Shown here: positions 1-8,751 of the stretch, piece by piece
Layout of the letters: every line of letters starts with the position of its first letter
How positions within the stretch are numbered: the first letter of the stretch is position 1
Assembly: GCF_009811555.1 (NCBI RefSeq)
Contig: NZ_BLIN01000005.1
Span: 4,287,501 to 4,351,500 of the forward strand
Source of the DNA: Streptomyces caniferus
Lineage (GTDB): Bacteria > Actinomycetota > Actinomycetes > Streptomycetales > Streptomycetaceae
Direction: 5' to 3'
Length of the DNA: 64,000 nt
Position numbers and translations under genes: made by a program
The notes under the pieces: generated by a model
Told to the model about the DNA's origin: nothing
The model's database searches: none
The model's input: the letters and a program-made list of their open reading frames with translations, nothing else

Positions 1-594
1 CCCGTCCTTGCCGGGCGGCGCCGCGATACCGGCGACGGTCATCTGCTGCCGGCCCTGCGGGGTCACCACGGCGACCTTGCCGCCGACGGTGGCCCCGGCC
101 CGGCCGGCCAGTGCGGCGGCGAGCACCACCTCGTGGTCACCGACGGGCTCGTGGCCCCGGGTGAGGCGGAAGGGGGTGAGCCGGGCGCTCGACCAGCCGT
201 GGCCGACCGGGCGTTCCGCGGACTCGCCGGCGTGACCGGCCACCACCCGTGCGGGCAGCGAACGGTCGATGACGACCTGCCGTACGCCGGGCACCGTGCG
301 GACCGCGTCGGCGGTTCGCCGCGCGTCGGCGAGGCGGTGCGGGGAGGTGGCGGTCTGGCGCTGGTCGTACGCGCCGCCCCCGGTGCCGAAGCCGACGGTG
401 AACGACTGGGCGGCCCGCACCACCACGGCCGCGGCGTCGTAGCGTCCGGGGCTGCTGGGCTTCGACGTGCCCCGGGTGGCGTCGAGGACCTGGCCGGTAC
501 TGGCGATCAGCGCGACGCCGAGCGACAGCGCGACGAAGGTGCCGGCGAACAGCGCCCATCTGGTGCGCAGGGTCGAAAGAGCGATGGACAGCAT
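1..594 (-). CDS. ABC transporter permease, FtsX/MacB type (partial, runs off the left edge)
   Basis: This is the N-terminal 198 codons of an export permease; the rest lies beyond base 1. The ATG at 594 begins MLSIALSTLRTRWALFAG, a short cytoplasmic start followed by one hydrophobic helix (about residues 12-33), as in FtsX/MacB-type permeases. A long extracytoplasmic, soluble region follows, including TVGGKVAVVTPQGRQQ. It starts three bases after the stop codon of the ATPase gene, so the two are translated together as one transporter. Family members export peptides, lipoproteins or antibiotics; the substrate cannot be read from sequence. Being divergent from the methyltransferase cassette, it could export that cassette's product, but this is inference. 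Confidence 0.8.
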   Translation of the reverse strand, partial: MLSIALSTLRTRWALFAGTFVALSLGVALIASTGQVLDATRGTSKPSSPGRYDAAAVVVRAAQSFTVGFGTGGGAYDQRQTATSPHRLADARRTADAVRTVPGVRQVVIDRSLPARVVAGHAGESAERPVGHGWSSARLTPFRLTRGHEPVGDHEVVLAAALAGRAGATVGGKVAVVTPQGRQQMTVAGIAAPPGKDG

Positions 595-597
595 GGG

Positions 598-1344
598 TCA
601 GCCGCCCAGCCGTGCCATGTGCTCGCTCACCGCGGCCACCGTCGGGCCCCTCAGCTCGCCGTGCACCGCACCGTCGGACAGGAACAGCACCCGGTCCGCC
701 CAGGAGGCGGCGACCGGGTCGTGGGTGACCATGACCACCGTCTGCCCGGCGTGGTCCACCACGGACCGCAGCAGTCCCAGCACCTCACGGCTGGTGTTGG
801 TGTCCAGGGCGCCGGTCGGTTCGTCGGCGAACAGCACATCGGGCTGGCTGATCAGGGCGCGGGCGATGGCCACCCGCTGCTGCTGGCCGCCGGACATCTC
901 CGCCGGCCGGTGACCGCCCCGGTTGCCCAGGCCCACCTGCTCGAGTGCGGCGTCCACCTGTGCGCGGCCGGGGTTCTGCCCGGCCAGCCGCATCGGCAGC
1001 GCCACGTTCTTGCGCGCGTTCAGCGACGGCATGAGGTTGAAGGACTGGAAGACGAAACCGATCCGCTCCCGGCGCAGCTTGGTCAGCTGCGTCTCGGTCA
1101 GCGCACTGATGTCGGTGTCGCCGATGAACACCCGGCCCGAGGTGGGGCGGTCCAGGCCTGCCGCGCACTGGAGCAGGGTGCTCTTGCCCGAGCCCGAGGG
1201 CCCCATCACCGCGGTGAACGACCCGCGGGTGAAGGCGCAGTGGACACCGCGCAGGGCAGGTACCTGGCTGTCGCCGCGGCCGTACAGCCTGGCCACCGCA
1301 CTGAGTGTGACGGCCTGCTCGACGCCGACTCCGGTGACGGACAC
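598..1344 (-). CDS. ABC transporter ATP-binding protein, LolD/MacB type
   Basis: This is a 248-residue nucleotide-binding subunit that powers the adjoining FtsX-type permease. It has Walker A (GPSGSGKST), the Q-loop region ([17 protein letters not shown]), the signature SGGQQQR, Walker B ([12 protein letters not shown]) and the H-loop ([10 protein letters not shown]). The GPTGALD-type Walker B and short length fit the LolD/MacB/FtsE subfamily. I chose the GTG at 1344 because a near-perfect AAGGAGGAGAA ribosome site lies directly before it; an upstream extension to 1530 is open but has no such site and has low-complexity sequence. It is the first gene of a leftward two-gene operon and is divergent from the methyltransferase at 1744. 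Confidence 0.85.
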   Translation of the reverse strand: MSVTGVGVEQAVTLSAVARLYGRGDSQVPALRGVHCAFTRGSFTAVMGPSGSGKSTLLQCAAGLDRPTSGRVFIGDTDISALTETQLTKLRRERIGFVFQSFNLMPSLNARKNVALPMRLAGQNPGRAQVDAALEQVGLGNRGGHRPAEMSGGQQQRVAIARALISQPDVLFADEPTGALDTNTSREVLGLLRSVVDHAGQTVVMVTHDPVAASWADRVLFLSDGAVHGELRGPTVAAVSEHMARLGG

Positions 1345-1743
1345 TTCTCCTCCTTGGCCGGGGGCTCCGTGCACGGTCACGTCCACGGTGTGCCACTCAG
1401 TCAAGCGGGGCGGGGCAGTGCCGCGCACGGGCGCCACATCCCGTTTTCCAGGTGGAGAAAACTCCACCCGGTGGATTCCGGGGCAGGTGTCCGGCGTGCT
1501 CGGAGAGGACGGGGCCGCGGGCGCTCGCACCGCCGGCCGGATGCCGTCCGCAGCGGATACGGATGCTCCGAGGGACCTGCTTCTTTTCGCGTCAGCTTAC
1601 AGAGGTGGCGCCATGGTCTCCGTCGCACGACAGTGAGCCCCTGGAAGCAGCGGCCGTGCGGTGAAGTCGACCGGATCGTCGGCCGCTCGGGCATCGCGTG
1701 ATGAATTCGCGAACCTTCACAGAAGACGGGGGCCACGGCCAAC
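1345..1743. promoter_or_regulatory. Divergent intergenic region with an 18-bp hairpin
   Basis: This 399-base gap separates the leftward ABC exporter from the rightward methyltransferase cassette and must hold both promoters. At 1451-1468 it contains GGTGGAG-AAAA-CTCCACC, a perfect 7-bp inverted repeat with a 4-base spacer. It could be an operator or a small mRNA hairpin in the exporter leader. I see no convincing gene here. Confidence 0.45.
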
Positions 1744-2769
1744 ATGAGCGGCGGAATCACCGAGCACACGACCGGGCGCGGCACGGAGTACAAGAGATCC
1801 GCGGAACTGTTCAATTCGAGCATCGCCACCTGGGCGGTGAGTGCGGCCTGGGACATCGGAATCTTCCGGGCACTGGACGGGGCCGAGGCTTTCGACATTC
1901 CCGCGTACGCGGAGGAAAAGGGGCTGCACGAGCCCTCGCTGCGGGCCACAGTGCGCGCATTGACCTACGCGGACGTGGTGGAGGTCGACGGGGACCGTGT
2001 CACCCGCGGCGCCACCTTCGAGGAATTCTCCCGGTCCAAGGGACTTTTCCAGTGGCTGACGAAGGGCTACGGCTCGCTGTTCCAGCGGATGGGCGAGGTG
2101 ACGCACACCGACGGGCGTGGCGGCGACTTCATCCGGCGCGACGCCACCGCCGTGAGCATCGCCTGCCGCGACGTGAACGAGGTCTTCATGGACGAGGCGT
2201 TCTTCGGCGCCCTCGCCGACCTGGAGTTCTCGGTCGCCGCCGACCTCGGCTGCGGCAGCGGGGAGCGGCTGGTACAGCTCGCCCGGCGCGACCCGACGGT
2301 GCGCTGCGTGGGCATCGACATCGCCAAGGGCGCCATCGACGTCGGCGAGAAGGCACTCGCCGAGAACGGCCTGCAGCACCGGGTCAAGCTGATCCAGGGC
2401 GATGCCCGAAAGCTCAGCCAGTACCCGGAGTTCAAGGACGTCGAGCTGATGACGTCCTATCTCATGGGTCATGATTTCTGGCCCCGGGAGGACTGTGTGG
2501 CACTGCTGCGCAGCATTCGGACCGAGCTGCCCCAGCTCAAGTATTTCCTGCTGTGCGACACCCATCGCGACACCACGAACCCGGTCTCCGAACTCCCGGT
2601 CTTCACCCTGGGTTTCGAGACGGCGCACGCGCTGATGGGCCAGTACATCCCCAGCCACGCGGAATGGGAATCGGTCTTCGAAGAGGCCGGCTGGAAGTGC
2701 ACGAAGCAGCATGTGTACAGCACGCCGTCGAGCACCGTCATCTTCCAGCTGGAGCCGGTTTCCGCCTGA
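1744..2769 (+). CDS. MppJ-like alpha-keto-acid beta-carbon methyltransferase
   Basis: This is a 341-residue SAM-dependent methyltransferase. The N-terminal half is a helical dimerisation/winged-helix region (ELFNSSIATWAVSAAWDIG), followed by a Rossmann fold with the SAM loop ADLGCGSGERL (166-176) and the acidic IDI at 191-193. It closely resembles MppJ, the mannopeptimycin phenylpyruvate C-methyltransferase that carries a non-heme iron. The two MppJ iron ligands as I recall them, His243 and His295, fall at the same numbers here (MGHDFWPRE 241-249; FETAHALMG 291-299). It therefore probably methylates the beta carbon of an alpha-keto acid. The aminotransferase starts 35 bases downstream, as expected for making a beta-methyl amino acid. 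Which keto acid is used is unknown. Confidence 0.82.
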   Translation: MSGGITEHTTGRGTEYKRSAELFNSSIATWAVSAAWDIGIFRALDGAEAFDIPAYAEEKGLHEPSLRATVRALTYADVVEVDGDRVTRGATFEEFSRSKGLFQWLTKGYGSLFQRMGEVTHTDGRGGDFIRRDATAVSIACRDVNEVFMDEAFFGALADLEFSVAADLGCGSGERLVQLARRDPTVRCVGIDIAKGAIDVGEKALAENGLQHRVKLIQGDARKLSQYPEFKDVELMTSYLMGHDFWPREDCVALLRSIRTELPQLKYFLLCDTHRDTTNPVSELPVFTLGFETAHALMGQYIPSHAEWESVFEEAGWKCTKQHVYSTPSSTVIFQLEPVSA

Positions 2770-2804
2770 CGCGGAAATCCGCAGAGCGAAGAGGACGACA
2801 TCCC

Positions 2805-3827
2805 GTGCCACACACCACTGACATACCCGCACCGCTGCATCGGCTGGCGCTGAACGAAACGCCGTATCCGCCGCTTCCGGAGGTGCGCAAGGCCCTGGCG
2901 GATTCCCTTGCCGAGGTCAATCGCTATCCACAGTTCTATGCGGACGATCTGATGGACGTCGTCTCCGCATGGCGCGGTGTGCCCGTCGAATCCGTTGTCG
3001 TCGGCAGCGGCTCGGTCGGCGTGGCGCTGCAGACCCTGCAGGCGTACATCCGGGAACCCGGCGATCAAGTCCTGTACGCCTGGCGGGCGTTCGATGCGTA
3101 TCCGATCATCGCCGACATGGCGGGCGCGGAACGCGTCGAGGTACCGCTGACCGCCGACGGGGAGCAGGACCTGGCGCGGATGGCCGCGGCGGTGACCGAC
3201 CGGACCCGCGTAGTGATCCTCTGCAACCCGCACAACCCCACCGGCACCACGATCGGCCGCGCGGCGCTGGACACGTTCCTCGCGTCGCTCCCGGACGGTG
3301 TGCTGGTGATCCTCGACGAGGCGTACACCGAATTCGCCCGCGACGCCGACGATCTGCCGCTCGGCCTGGACCTGATGCGCGCGGGGCACCCCGTGATGAG
3401 CCTGCGCACGTTCTCCAAGGCATACGGGCTCGCCGGGCTGCGCATCGGCTACGGCATCGCCGCGCCCGAGATCGTCAAGCGGGTCCGCCCCACCTCCGTG
3501 CCGTACAGCATCGGCGAGCCGGCCCGGGCCGCCGTCGTGGCCTCCATCGGAGCCGAGGCGGACCTCGACCGGCGGATCACCACGATCAGCGCCGAACGGG
3601 CCCGGGTGCAGTCGGTGTTGCGCGCCCAGGGCTGGCGGGTCCTGGAGAGCCGGGCGAATTTCGTCTGGCTCGACGAGCCGCTGCGCGCCGGTGCGTTCCA
3701 CGCGGCGTGCGCCGACCGGGGCGCGCAGGTGCGCCTCTACCCCGACGAGGGCATCCGGCTGACGATCGGCACCGCCGAGGCCAACGACGTGGTGCTGGCC
3801 GCCGCCCGGGACCTCGCCGCGGGCTGA
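2805..3827 (+). CDS. HisC-like PLP aminotransferase (class I/II)
   Basis: This is a 340-residue fold-type I aminotransferase of the histidinol-phosphate aminotransferase family. The PLP lysine is K205 in [24 protein letters not shown] (141-147) and DEAYTEF (171-177) are the conserved phosphate/substrate and pyridine-binding motifs, and SNFVW-like RANFVWL is near the C terminus. The GTG at 2805 has GAAGAGGA about nine bases before it. A genome keeps its true hisC in the his operon, so this copy is probably recruited. Sitting directly behind an MppJ-type methyltransferase, it likely interconverts the methylated keto acid and the amino acid, as in 3-methylarginine and beta-methylphenylalanine pathways. 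The substrate is inferred only. Confidence 0.85.
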   Translation: MPHTTDIPAPLHRLALNETPYPPLPEVRKALADSLAEVNRYPQFYADDLMDVVSAWRGVPVESVVVGSGSVGVALQTLQAYIREPGDQVLYAWRAFDAYPIIADMAGAERVEVPLTADGEQDLARMAAAVTDRTRVVILCNPHNPTGTTIGRAALDTFLASLPDGVLVILDEAYTEFARDADDLPLGLDLMRAGHPVMSLRTFSKAYGLAGLRIGYGIAAPEIVKRVRPTSVPYSIGEPARAAVVASIGAEADLDRRITTISAERARVQSVLRAQGWRVLESRANFVWLDEPLRAGAFHAACADRGAQVRLYPDEGIRLTIGTAEANDVVLAAARDLAAG

Positions 3828-3942
3828 GCCCCGGCGCCGCAGCGTTCCCTTTCCTCTCCCTTTCCCCTCAGCGCCGGACAGGCGCGCCCACTCTGCCCGC
3901 GGGACGCCGCTCCCGACGGGCCGTGATCCGGAAGGAACCACC

Positions 3943-4152
3943 ATGGCCAACCCGTTCGAGGACGCGGACGCCGGCTACCTGGTGCTGGTCAACGACGAGG
4001 GCCAGCACTCCCTGTGGCCGGACTTCATCGAGGTCCCCGCGGGCTGGACGGCCGTCCACGGCAAGGACAGCCGTGAGGCGTGCGTCGCGTACATCAACGC
4101 CCACTGGACCGATATGCGGCCGAAGAGCCTGGTGCGGCGGACGGCGGCCTGA
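3943..4152 (+). CDS. MbtH-like NRPS accessory protein
   Basis: This is a 69-residue protein with the complete MbtH signature: NPFED near the start, [18 protein letters not shown], and a C-terminal [10 protein letters not shown] block. MbtH proteins bind and activate or stabilise adenylation domains of nonribosomal peptide synthetases. A GGAAGGAACCACC ribosome site precedes the ATG. No adenylation domain or NRPS is present in this cassette or elsewhere in the window apart from the AMP-ligase at 52.5 kb, which is an acyl-activating enzyme. The partner NRPS is therefore probably encoded to the left of base 1 or elsewhere. Its presence argues that the modified amino acid ends up in a nonribosomal peptide. 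Confidence 0.95.
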   Translation: MANPFEDADAGYLVLVNDEGQHSLWPDFIEVPAGWTAVHGKDSREACVAYINAHWTDMRPKSLVRRTAA

Positions 4153-4187
4153 CCGGCCGCGGGTCTTTCGCAGGACTGGAGAAGCTA

Positions 4188-5165
4188 GTGCACAAGCTGG
4201 TGTTGACCGCCGAGGAGCGGGAAAGCATCGACGCCCTCATCGACGACATCGTGGCCGCCGACGAGAACTGGGATCCGATGGCGGCCATGGAGCATGCCGC
4301 CGAGGCCGCGCCGTCGCTGCCCCGGCGCCTGCGCGCCTTCCTGGCACAGGCGCGCGCCGCGGAGTCGGACGTGACCATCGTGTCCGGTCTCCCGATCCAC
4401 CCCGGCCTTCCCCCCACACCCGGCGGATGGGACCTCGCCGCGAAGTCCGGCGCGGGTCACCGCGAGGAAGTGGCGCTGCTGCTGTGCGGCACCGCGCTGG
4501 GAGACCCGTTCGGCTGGGAGAGCCAGCAGGACGGACGCATGGTCCACGACGTCTGTCCGGCCCCCGGCATGGAGGCCTCACTGACCAGCGCCAGCAGCGC
4601 CAAGACGCTGTCGCTGCACACCGAGGACGTCTTCCACCCGTGCCGAGCCGATTACGTCTCATTGCTTTGCTTGCGCAATCCTGACGCCGTCGGCACAACA
4701 GTCACGCGGGTCGGTTCTCTGGATATCCCGGCTCCCTTGCGCGACACACTAAGGGAATCCAGATTCCGCTTTTACCCGGACGACTCCCATACCGGGACTT
4801 CGCATTCCGCGGGCGCGGCAGGCGGTGCCGGCAACCCGTCGGACGGGACGACCGGGCCGGTACTCTTCGGACCCGAGCGCGCTCCCTATCTGCGGTTCGA
4901 CATCGACTTCATGTCGGGAGAGGACGCGACGGCCGCCGACGCCATCACCGCCACTCAGGAAATCCTGAGCAACGCGGCGGACCGGGTCGCCCTCGAACCG
5001 GGCGACGCGGTATTCATCGACAATTACCAGGTGGTGCACGGACGCGAGCCTTTTGCCGCACGCTATGACGGCAAGGACCGCTGGCTGAAGCGCCTCAACA
5101 TCAGCCGGGACATCCGCCGGCTGTACGCGGGCGGCACGAACCGCTCCCGGATCGTTCCTGCCTGA
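4188..5165 (+). CDS. Fe(II)/2-oxoglutarate amino-acid hydroxylase, VioC/AsnO/MppO family
   Basis: This is a 325-residue clavaminate-synthase-like oxygenase. The iron facial triad is visible as H144 and E146 (LSLHTEDVF) and H284 (QVVHGREPF), with the 2-oxoglutarate-binding arginine at R298 (DRWLKRLN). Length and motif order match VioC (arginine C3), AsnO (asparagine) and MppO (enduracididine) beta-hydroxylases. I chose the GTG at 4188 because CTGGAGAAG sits just upstream and the family usually starts about here; reading further upstream runs into the mbtH gene in another frame. As last gene of the cassette it probably hydroxylates the beta position of a free or carrier-bound amino acid. The amino acid cannot be named from sequence. 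Confidence 0.85.
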   Translation: MHKLVLTAEERESIDALIDDIVAADENWDPMAAMEHAAEAAPSLPRRLRAFLAQARAAESDVTIVSGLPIHPGLPPTPGGWDLAAKSGAGHREEVALLLCGTALGDPFGWESQQDGRMVHDVCPAPGMEASLTSASSAKTLSLHTEDVFHPCRADYVSLLCLRNPDAVGTTVTRVGSLDIPAPLRDTLRESRFRFYPDDSHTGTSHSAGAAGGAGNPSDGTTGPVLFGPERAPYLRFDIDFMSGEDATAADAITATQEILSNAADRVALEPGDAVFIDNYQVVHGREPFAARYDGKDRWLKRLNISRDIRRLYAGGTNRSRIVPA

Positions 5166-5180
5166 GGGACCGCGTACTGC

Positions 5181-5252
5181 GCGTCGGCGGCCGGCCCGTG
5201 TGGGCCGGCCGCCGACGCGCACTTGACCGGCGGCACCCGCTGCCGCCGGTCA
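5181..5252. terminator. Two back-to-back intrinsic terminators between convergent genes
   Basis: The stretch 5181-5218 is a perfect 17-bp GC-rich stem with a GTGT loop, and 5224-5252 is a second perfect 11-bp stem with a 7-base loop. They lie between the hydroxylase stop and the stop of the convergent ArsR-type gene, so each direction gets a strong hairpin. Confidence 0.85.
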
Positions 5253-5266
5253 GCCGTGGTCCGCCG

Positions 5267-6256
5267 TCACGGGCACAGCGCGGGTTCGGGCAGCGGGCCG
5301 CGCAGCCAGTCACCGGCCGGCTCGTCCGCACCGGTCACCCCTTGGCTCCGCAGCAGCGCCCGCCCCAGCGGGGTGAGTTCGTGCAGCGCCGTGTTGCGGT
5401 CGCGGTGGGTGGCGATCAGCCCGGCGCCGCGGAGTACGGCGGTGTGCTGACTGGCACCGGGCGCCGAGATGCCGAGCCGACGGGCGAGCTCCCCCATGGT
5501 CCGGCTGACGACCAGGGCCTCCAGCGCACTCGCCCGGGTGGCGCCGACCAGCGCCGCGAGGGCATGTCCCTCGTCCTCCGGCTCCGCCCAGAAGGCCTCC
5601 GGGTCGGACACCGGTCCGGTCGGGAGCAGCAGCGGCGACTGCCCGTGAGGATCGGCCACGTCCAGCAGATGACCCTGCCGCTGCGGCAGGAACAGCGAGG
5701 GGACGAGCAGCAGCCCCCGGCCGTCGAGCCGCACGTCGCCATCGCGTTCGTGCGGCAGCTCCAGCACCGGCGTCGACCAATGGCCGCCGCCCAGCACGTT
5801 GGACAGCAGATGCTCGACGCCACCGACGGCCAGCATCCGCTCCAGCGCGGCCTGCTCCGTCTGCACATGACTGCGGATGCGCGCCCAGTACGGCGCCACG
5901 GCGATCTGCCAGAACTCGTGCACGGCGTCCGCCAGCCGCTCCGCCGTCTCCCCGATGCGCACGAGCGCGATCCGGGCCTCCTGGGCGTTGCCCTGCAACA
6001 GCCTCAGCAGCAGACCGGGAGACGGAAACAATTCCGGCAGCTTTTTGAGCAGTACCAGTTTCCTGCCCAGCTTCGGATATACCTTCAGCCGCCATTCGGC
6101 CAGCCCCGGAGACCCGGGACTCACCAGCGACCGCAGCGCAAAATACGTTTCCACATGCGGCGCCACCGTCGCATTCACTCGTAATCTTAACAGGTCGTCA
6201 AGTGTGAAGTGGATGCGTTGCGAGGAGACACCCGAGGTACTTCGTCGAGCATTCAT
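5267..6256 (-). CDS. ArsR-family (DUF5937-type) transcriptional regulator with TTA codons
   Basis: This is a 329-residue regulator. The N-terminal ~230 residues are a DUF5937-like sensing region (begins after MNARRSTSGVSSQRIHF), and the C-terminal ~90 residues form an ArsR winged helix: SRTMGELARRLGISAPGASQ is the recognition helix-turn-helix, followed by RDRNTALHELTPLG. The ATG at 6256 has GGGAGG about 13 bases upstream, which is distant, so the start is not certain. Two TTA leucine codons (6188-6190 and 6182-6184, read on the minus strand) lie near codons 23 and 25, making translation dependent on the bldA tRNA. It faces the amino-acid cassette and is its likely regulator, though its own operator is unknown. 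Confidence 0.75.
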   Translation of the reverse strand: MNARRSTSGVSSQRIHFTLDDLLRLRVNATVAPHVETYFALRSLVSPGSPGLAEWRLKVYPKLGRKLVLLKKLPELFPSPGLLLRLLQGNAQEARIALVRIGETAERLADAVHEFWQIAVAPYWARIRSHVQTEQAALERMLAVGGVEHLLSNVLGGGHWSTPVLELPHERDGDVRLDGRGLLLVPSLFLPQRQGHLLDVADPHGQSPLLLPTGPVSDPEAFWAEPEDEGHALAALVGATRASALEALVVSRTMGELARRLGISAPGASQHTAVLRGAGLIATHRDRNTALHELTPLGRALLRSQGVTGADEPAGDWLRGPLPEPALCP

Positions 6257-7035
6257 GGAATCACTGCCTCCCGCACCTGCCCGCCGAGGCTTCGGTGCAT
6301 CCCCCGGCTGCACAAGCGCACATGGGGCTGCCCTGGGAGGTCACCCCATAAATGCATTGACCTGCGCATAGAAGTGTGTTCCGTCGCCCCGTTCCGGAAC
6401 CCCCCGTTTGTCGAACATTATGGGCAGGCTAACTCATGCCGATGGGTAGCGCTACCTCCACCTGGCGGGTGAGCTAAATCAAATTTGCAAACCGAAACTC
6501 TTCCGGCTTTCGTCCCCTTCTCCGCACTCCTGCGGCCGCGCCGCCTCCCCCGCTGCGGCGGGTGTCGCCGGGCGCCCCGGCCGCCACCCACGGACCGGCT
6601 CGGGCACCTCCTCCCCCACCACACCCGGGCACCTGACCGGAACCCCACCGTCCACCGATCCCGGACACGACGGGAGGCCCGCGGCTTCCCGGAGGGCGAC
6701 GGCGCACGCGGGGCTGTTTGCTACCGGGAGCCGGTGGACGGTGCGCCGCTGTTCGGCGCACGCGGTGAAGGGAGAGCCGTCTCCTCGGTGCGCACTGCGG
6801 TGCCCGGACGGTATGTCGTCCACCGCATCACGCACCCGTGTGGCGAGCCCGGCGCGATGGCAGCGCGATCGAGATCGGGCCGACGGACCTCTCCGCGGGT
6901 CGCCAGGGGCACCCATGCCCGGTCGCCCGGACGGCCACCATGCGCGGAGGCGCGCGGGGTGCACCGTGCGTGCCCGTGCCCCCGCGACGGCCGCCGAGCG
7001 TTTTCTTCGCGGTCCCGGAACGGGGCCGGTGCCGG
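6257..7035. other. Intergenic region without a convincing gene; palindrome at 6445-6456
   Basis: This 779-base gap follows the ArsR gene start. The first ~220 bases are less GC-rich and hold the ArsR promoter. A perfect 12-bp palindrome GGTAGCGCTACC lies at 6445-6456. From 6480 to 7035 open frames exist in several registers, but all give Arg/Pro-rich low-complexity peptides without ribosome sites, so I call none of them genes. Confidence 0.5.
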
Positions 7036-7401
7036 TCAGAGGCGGCGCAGCCGTGCGGCTATGCCGTGCCCGACCAGCAGATAGATCACGGCGGGGAGGC
7101 CGTAATTGAGGAAGACCCGAAGGCCTTCCGTATCCATGGTGAAGATGTCCTGCGACCACCAGCCCAGAAAGTCCGCCATGCCCTGCACGAACCCGACGAA
7201 GACATTCGCCCGGTTTGCTTCGAGCAGGTAGAGCAGGATCCACAGGCCCAGGAAAACGGCGGCGATGTCGGCGATCGTATGAATGATCAGGGCCGTTCGC
7301 CGGGCGGCGGATCCGTCCCGGCGACGCTCGAAGTGGTGGGGGCCGCCCTGGGGGTGGTGGTCGTAGGGCTGGTTTCCCGGCATGGGTTCGGTGTTGCTCA
7401 C
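7036..7401 (-). CDS. Small two-helix membrane protein of unknown function
   Basis: This is a 121-residue protein with a hydrophilic, His-rich N terminus (DHHPQGGPHHFERRR), then two hydrophobic segments at about 37-60 (IADIAAVFLGLWILLYLL) and 95-112 (YGLPAVIYLLVGHG) separated by a Trp/Phe-rich loop. The GTG at 7401 is preceded by GGGAAGCCA, and an ATG six codons later is an alternative. No enzymatic motif is visible; it looks like a conserved actinobacterial integral membrane protein. It is a monocistronic gene with large gaps on both sides. Confidence 0.6.
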   Translation of the reverse strand: MSNTEPMPGNQPYDHHPQGGPHHFERRRDGSAARRTALIIHTIADIAAVFLGLWILLYLLEANRANVFVGFVQGMADFLGWWSQDIFTMDTEGLRVFLNYGLPAVIYLLVGHGIAARLRRL

Positions 7402-8006
7402 TGGCTTCCCAATCTGACGCGCGACGAGGCCTTGACGGCGAGGGGGACACGGCCGGGCATTTCCGTTTCCTCCTCCCGCAGGGGCATTTCTTCCGTGGCC
7501 GCATACGGGTCGCTGGGCACACCCGCATTCCGCTCTGCGCCATGAGTGCGCCCTTGCGTTACCCGGCCGCCGCAATGCTTCTGCTCGACAACTCTGCGCA
7601 TTCTCCACACAGAATGGGCACACGCACGCCGCCTGCTCGCACTTCACGGGGTGAACGCCCGCCTCGCCGGTTGATATGTCCTTCGAGTGACCACGCCGGC
7701 TCCCACTACAAGTCCCGGCTCCCGAAAGGTACGTGAAGGAGTTGTCACCGTCCGGTCGAAAATCCCGCTCGCCGACATGCCGCGATACCGAAGCGTCTGC
7801 AGAAATTTCGGGCGGATCGAGGTGGCCGGGCCTTCGTGGACGTGGTTTGATCCGCGTCAATCGGAAGTTGCAGCTCCACTTCCACAGGGGAGTCGCACCT
7901 CCACTTCCGGGTGTCGGACGGCCGTCGAACCGGTTGCCTCGGTTCGTCGCCGGGCCGCTCGATACGCCTCAGGATCACCGCAATAAACGAAAGGGAAGGA
8001 CCTGCC
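7402..8006. other. Intergenic region; no gene seen
   Basis: This 605-base gap lies between divergent genes. It holds the promoter of the membrane protein on one side and of the double-glycine peptide on the other. The short imperfect repeat CTCCACTTCC occurs twice around 7873-7905. Open frames present are unconvincing. Confidence 0.4.
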
Positions 8007-8237
8007 ATGCGTAAGGACGCCATGCCCCAGAACGAGACTCGCGAGATCGCCGACAGCGACCTGGAGAATGTCTCCGGCGGAATTCTCGGCACCGACAACC
8101 TCACCGGCGGTGCCACCTCCGCACTCCCCGGCCTGCCCGCCCTGCCCTCGCTGGGCGGCTCGGTCTCGGGCGGCCTGAGCGGCCAGGTCGGCCCCGTCTC
8201 CGGCAACGCGGGCTTCGCCGGCGGCGTCGCCCTCTGA
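8007..8237 (+). CDS. Double-glycine-leader peptide without cysteine (RiPP-precursor-like)
   Basis: This encodes 76 residues beginning MRKDAMPQNETREIADSDLE. An acidic leader ends in the classic double-glycine context DLENVSGG (about residues 18-25), as in class II lanthipeptide and bacteriocin leaders cut by C39 peptidase transporters. The remaining ~50 residues are Gly/Ser/Leu/Pro/Val-rich with no cysteine, including LPGLPALPSLGGSVSGGLSG. AAGGGAAGGA lies seven bases before the ATG. Without cysteine it cannot form lanthionines. No modifying enzyme, protease or dedicated transporter adjoins it, so it is either an orphan precursor, a secreted peptide or a precursor processed by a distant system. 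It is followed by a strong terminator. Confidence 0.7.
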   Translation: MRKDAMPQNETREIADSDLENVSGGILGTDNLTGGATSALPGLPALPSLGGSVSGGLSGQVGPVSGNAGFAGGVAL

Positions 8238-8310
8238 GACTCCGCGCACCAGCAACCCCCTGGTCCGCGTAACCCGCCCTACCGGCCCCCTCCATGTTCC
8301 GGTACGGCCG

Positions 8311-8345
8311 CCATGGACCCCGGCACACCGTTCCGGGGTCCATGG
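8311..8345. terminator. Intrinsic terminator after the double-glycine peptide gene
   Basis: A perfect 13-bp stem (CCATGGACCCCGG) with a 9-base loop lies 74 bases after the peptide stop codon. The rest of the 514-base gap 8238-8751 shows no gene and should hold the promoter of the next gene. Confidence 0.8.
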
Positions 8346-8751
8346 CCATCCATGCGCGCGTTATCCGCGTTGTGGCCCCGCCCCGGACACGGTGGAAAGA
8401 GACACGGCCGGGCGGTGACCGGGCCACGCAGTGCGGGCCGCACATTCCACCGCAAGGCGGCGGCAAAGGGGCCTGAAGCCTGCGGAGCATTACTTTCCAG
8501 CACGGCGTGAGCGCCGCGTCGACGGCCGTGTGCAGATGTCCGCCCACGCTGCGGCCCGGCCATGACGGGATGCGTCCGTGCATATCCGGAATGGTGTCTG
8601 CCACTGGTGGAGAATCTGCACCGAAGCGTCACACGGTCTTCGCTTCGCCCTCCGGGGGTGCCGTTAGCGTTACAGCCCGCTCGATCCCGCGTGCGAACTT
8701 GATCAGGTCGCCGGCGTCCTTGGCGGCGCAGTCAGCACAGAAAGATCGCAG

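Noticed and set aside
6479..7543. 354-codon minus-strand open frame and overlapping plus-strand frames
   Set aside because: Composition is Arg/Pro-rich, there is no ribosome site, and it overlaps the better-supported two-helix membrane protein at 7036-7401 in another frame.
8007..8237. Double-glycine peptide as part of the lipolanthine-like cluster
   Set aside because: It is 25 kb away, lacks Cys and has a class II-type leader not recognised by class III LanKC enzymes.
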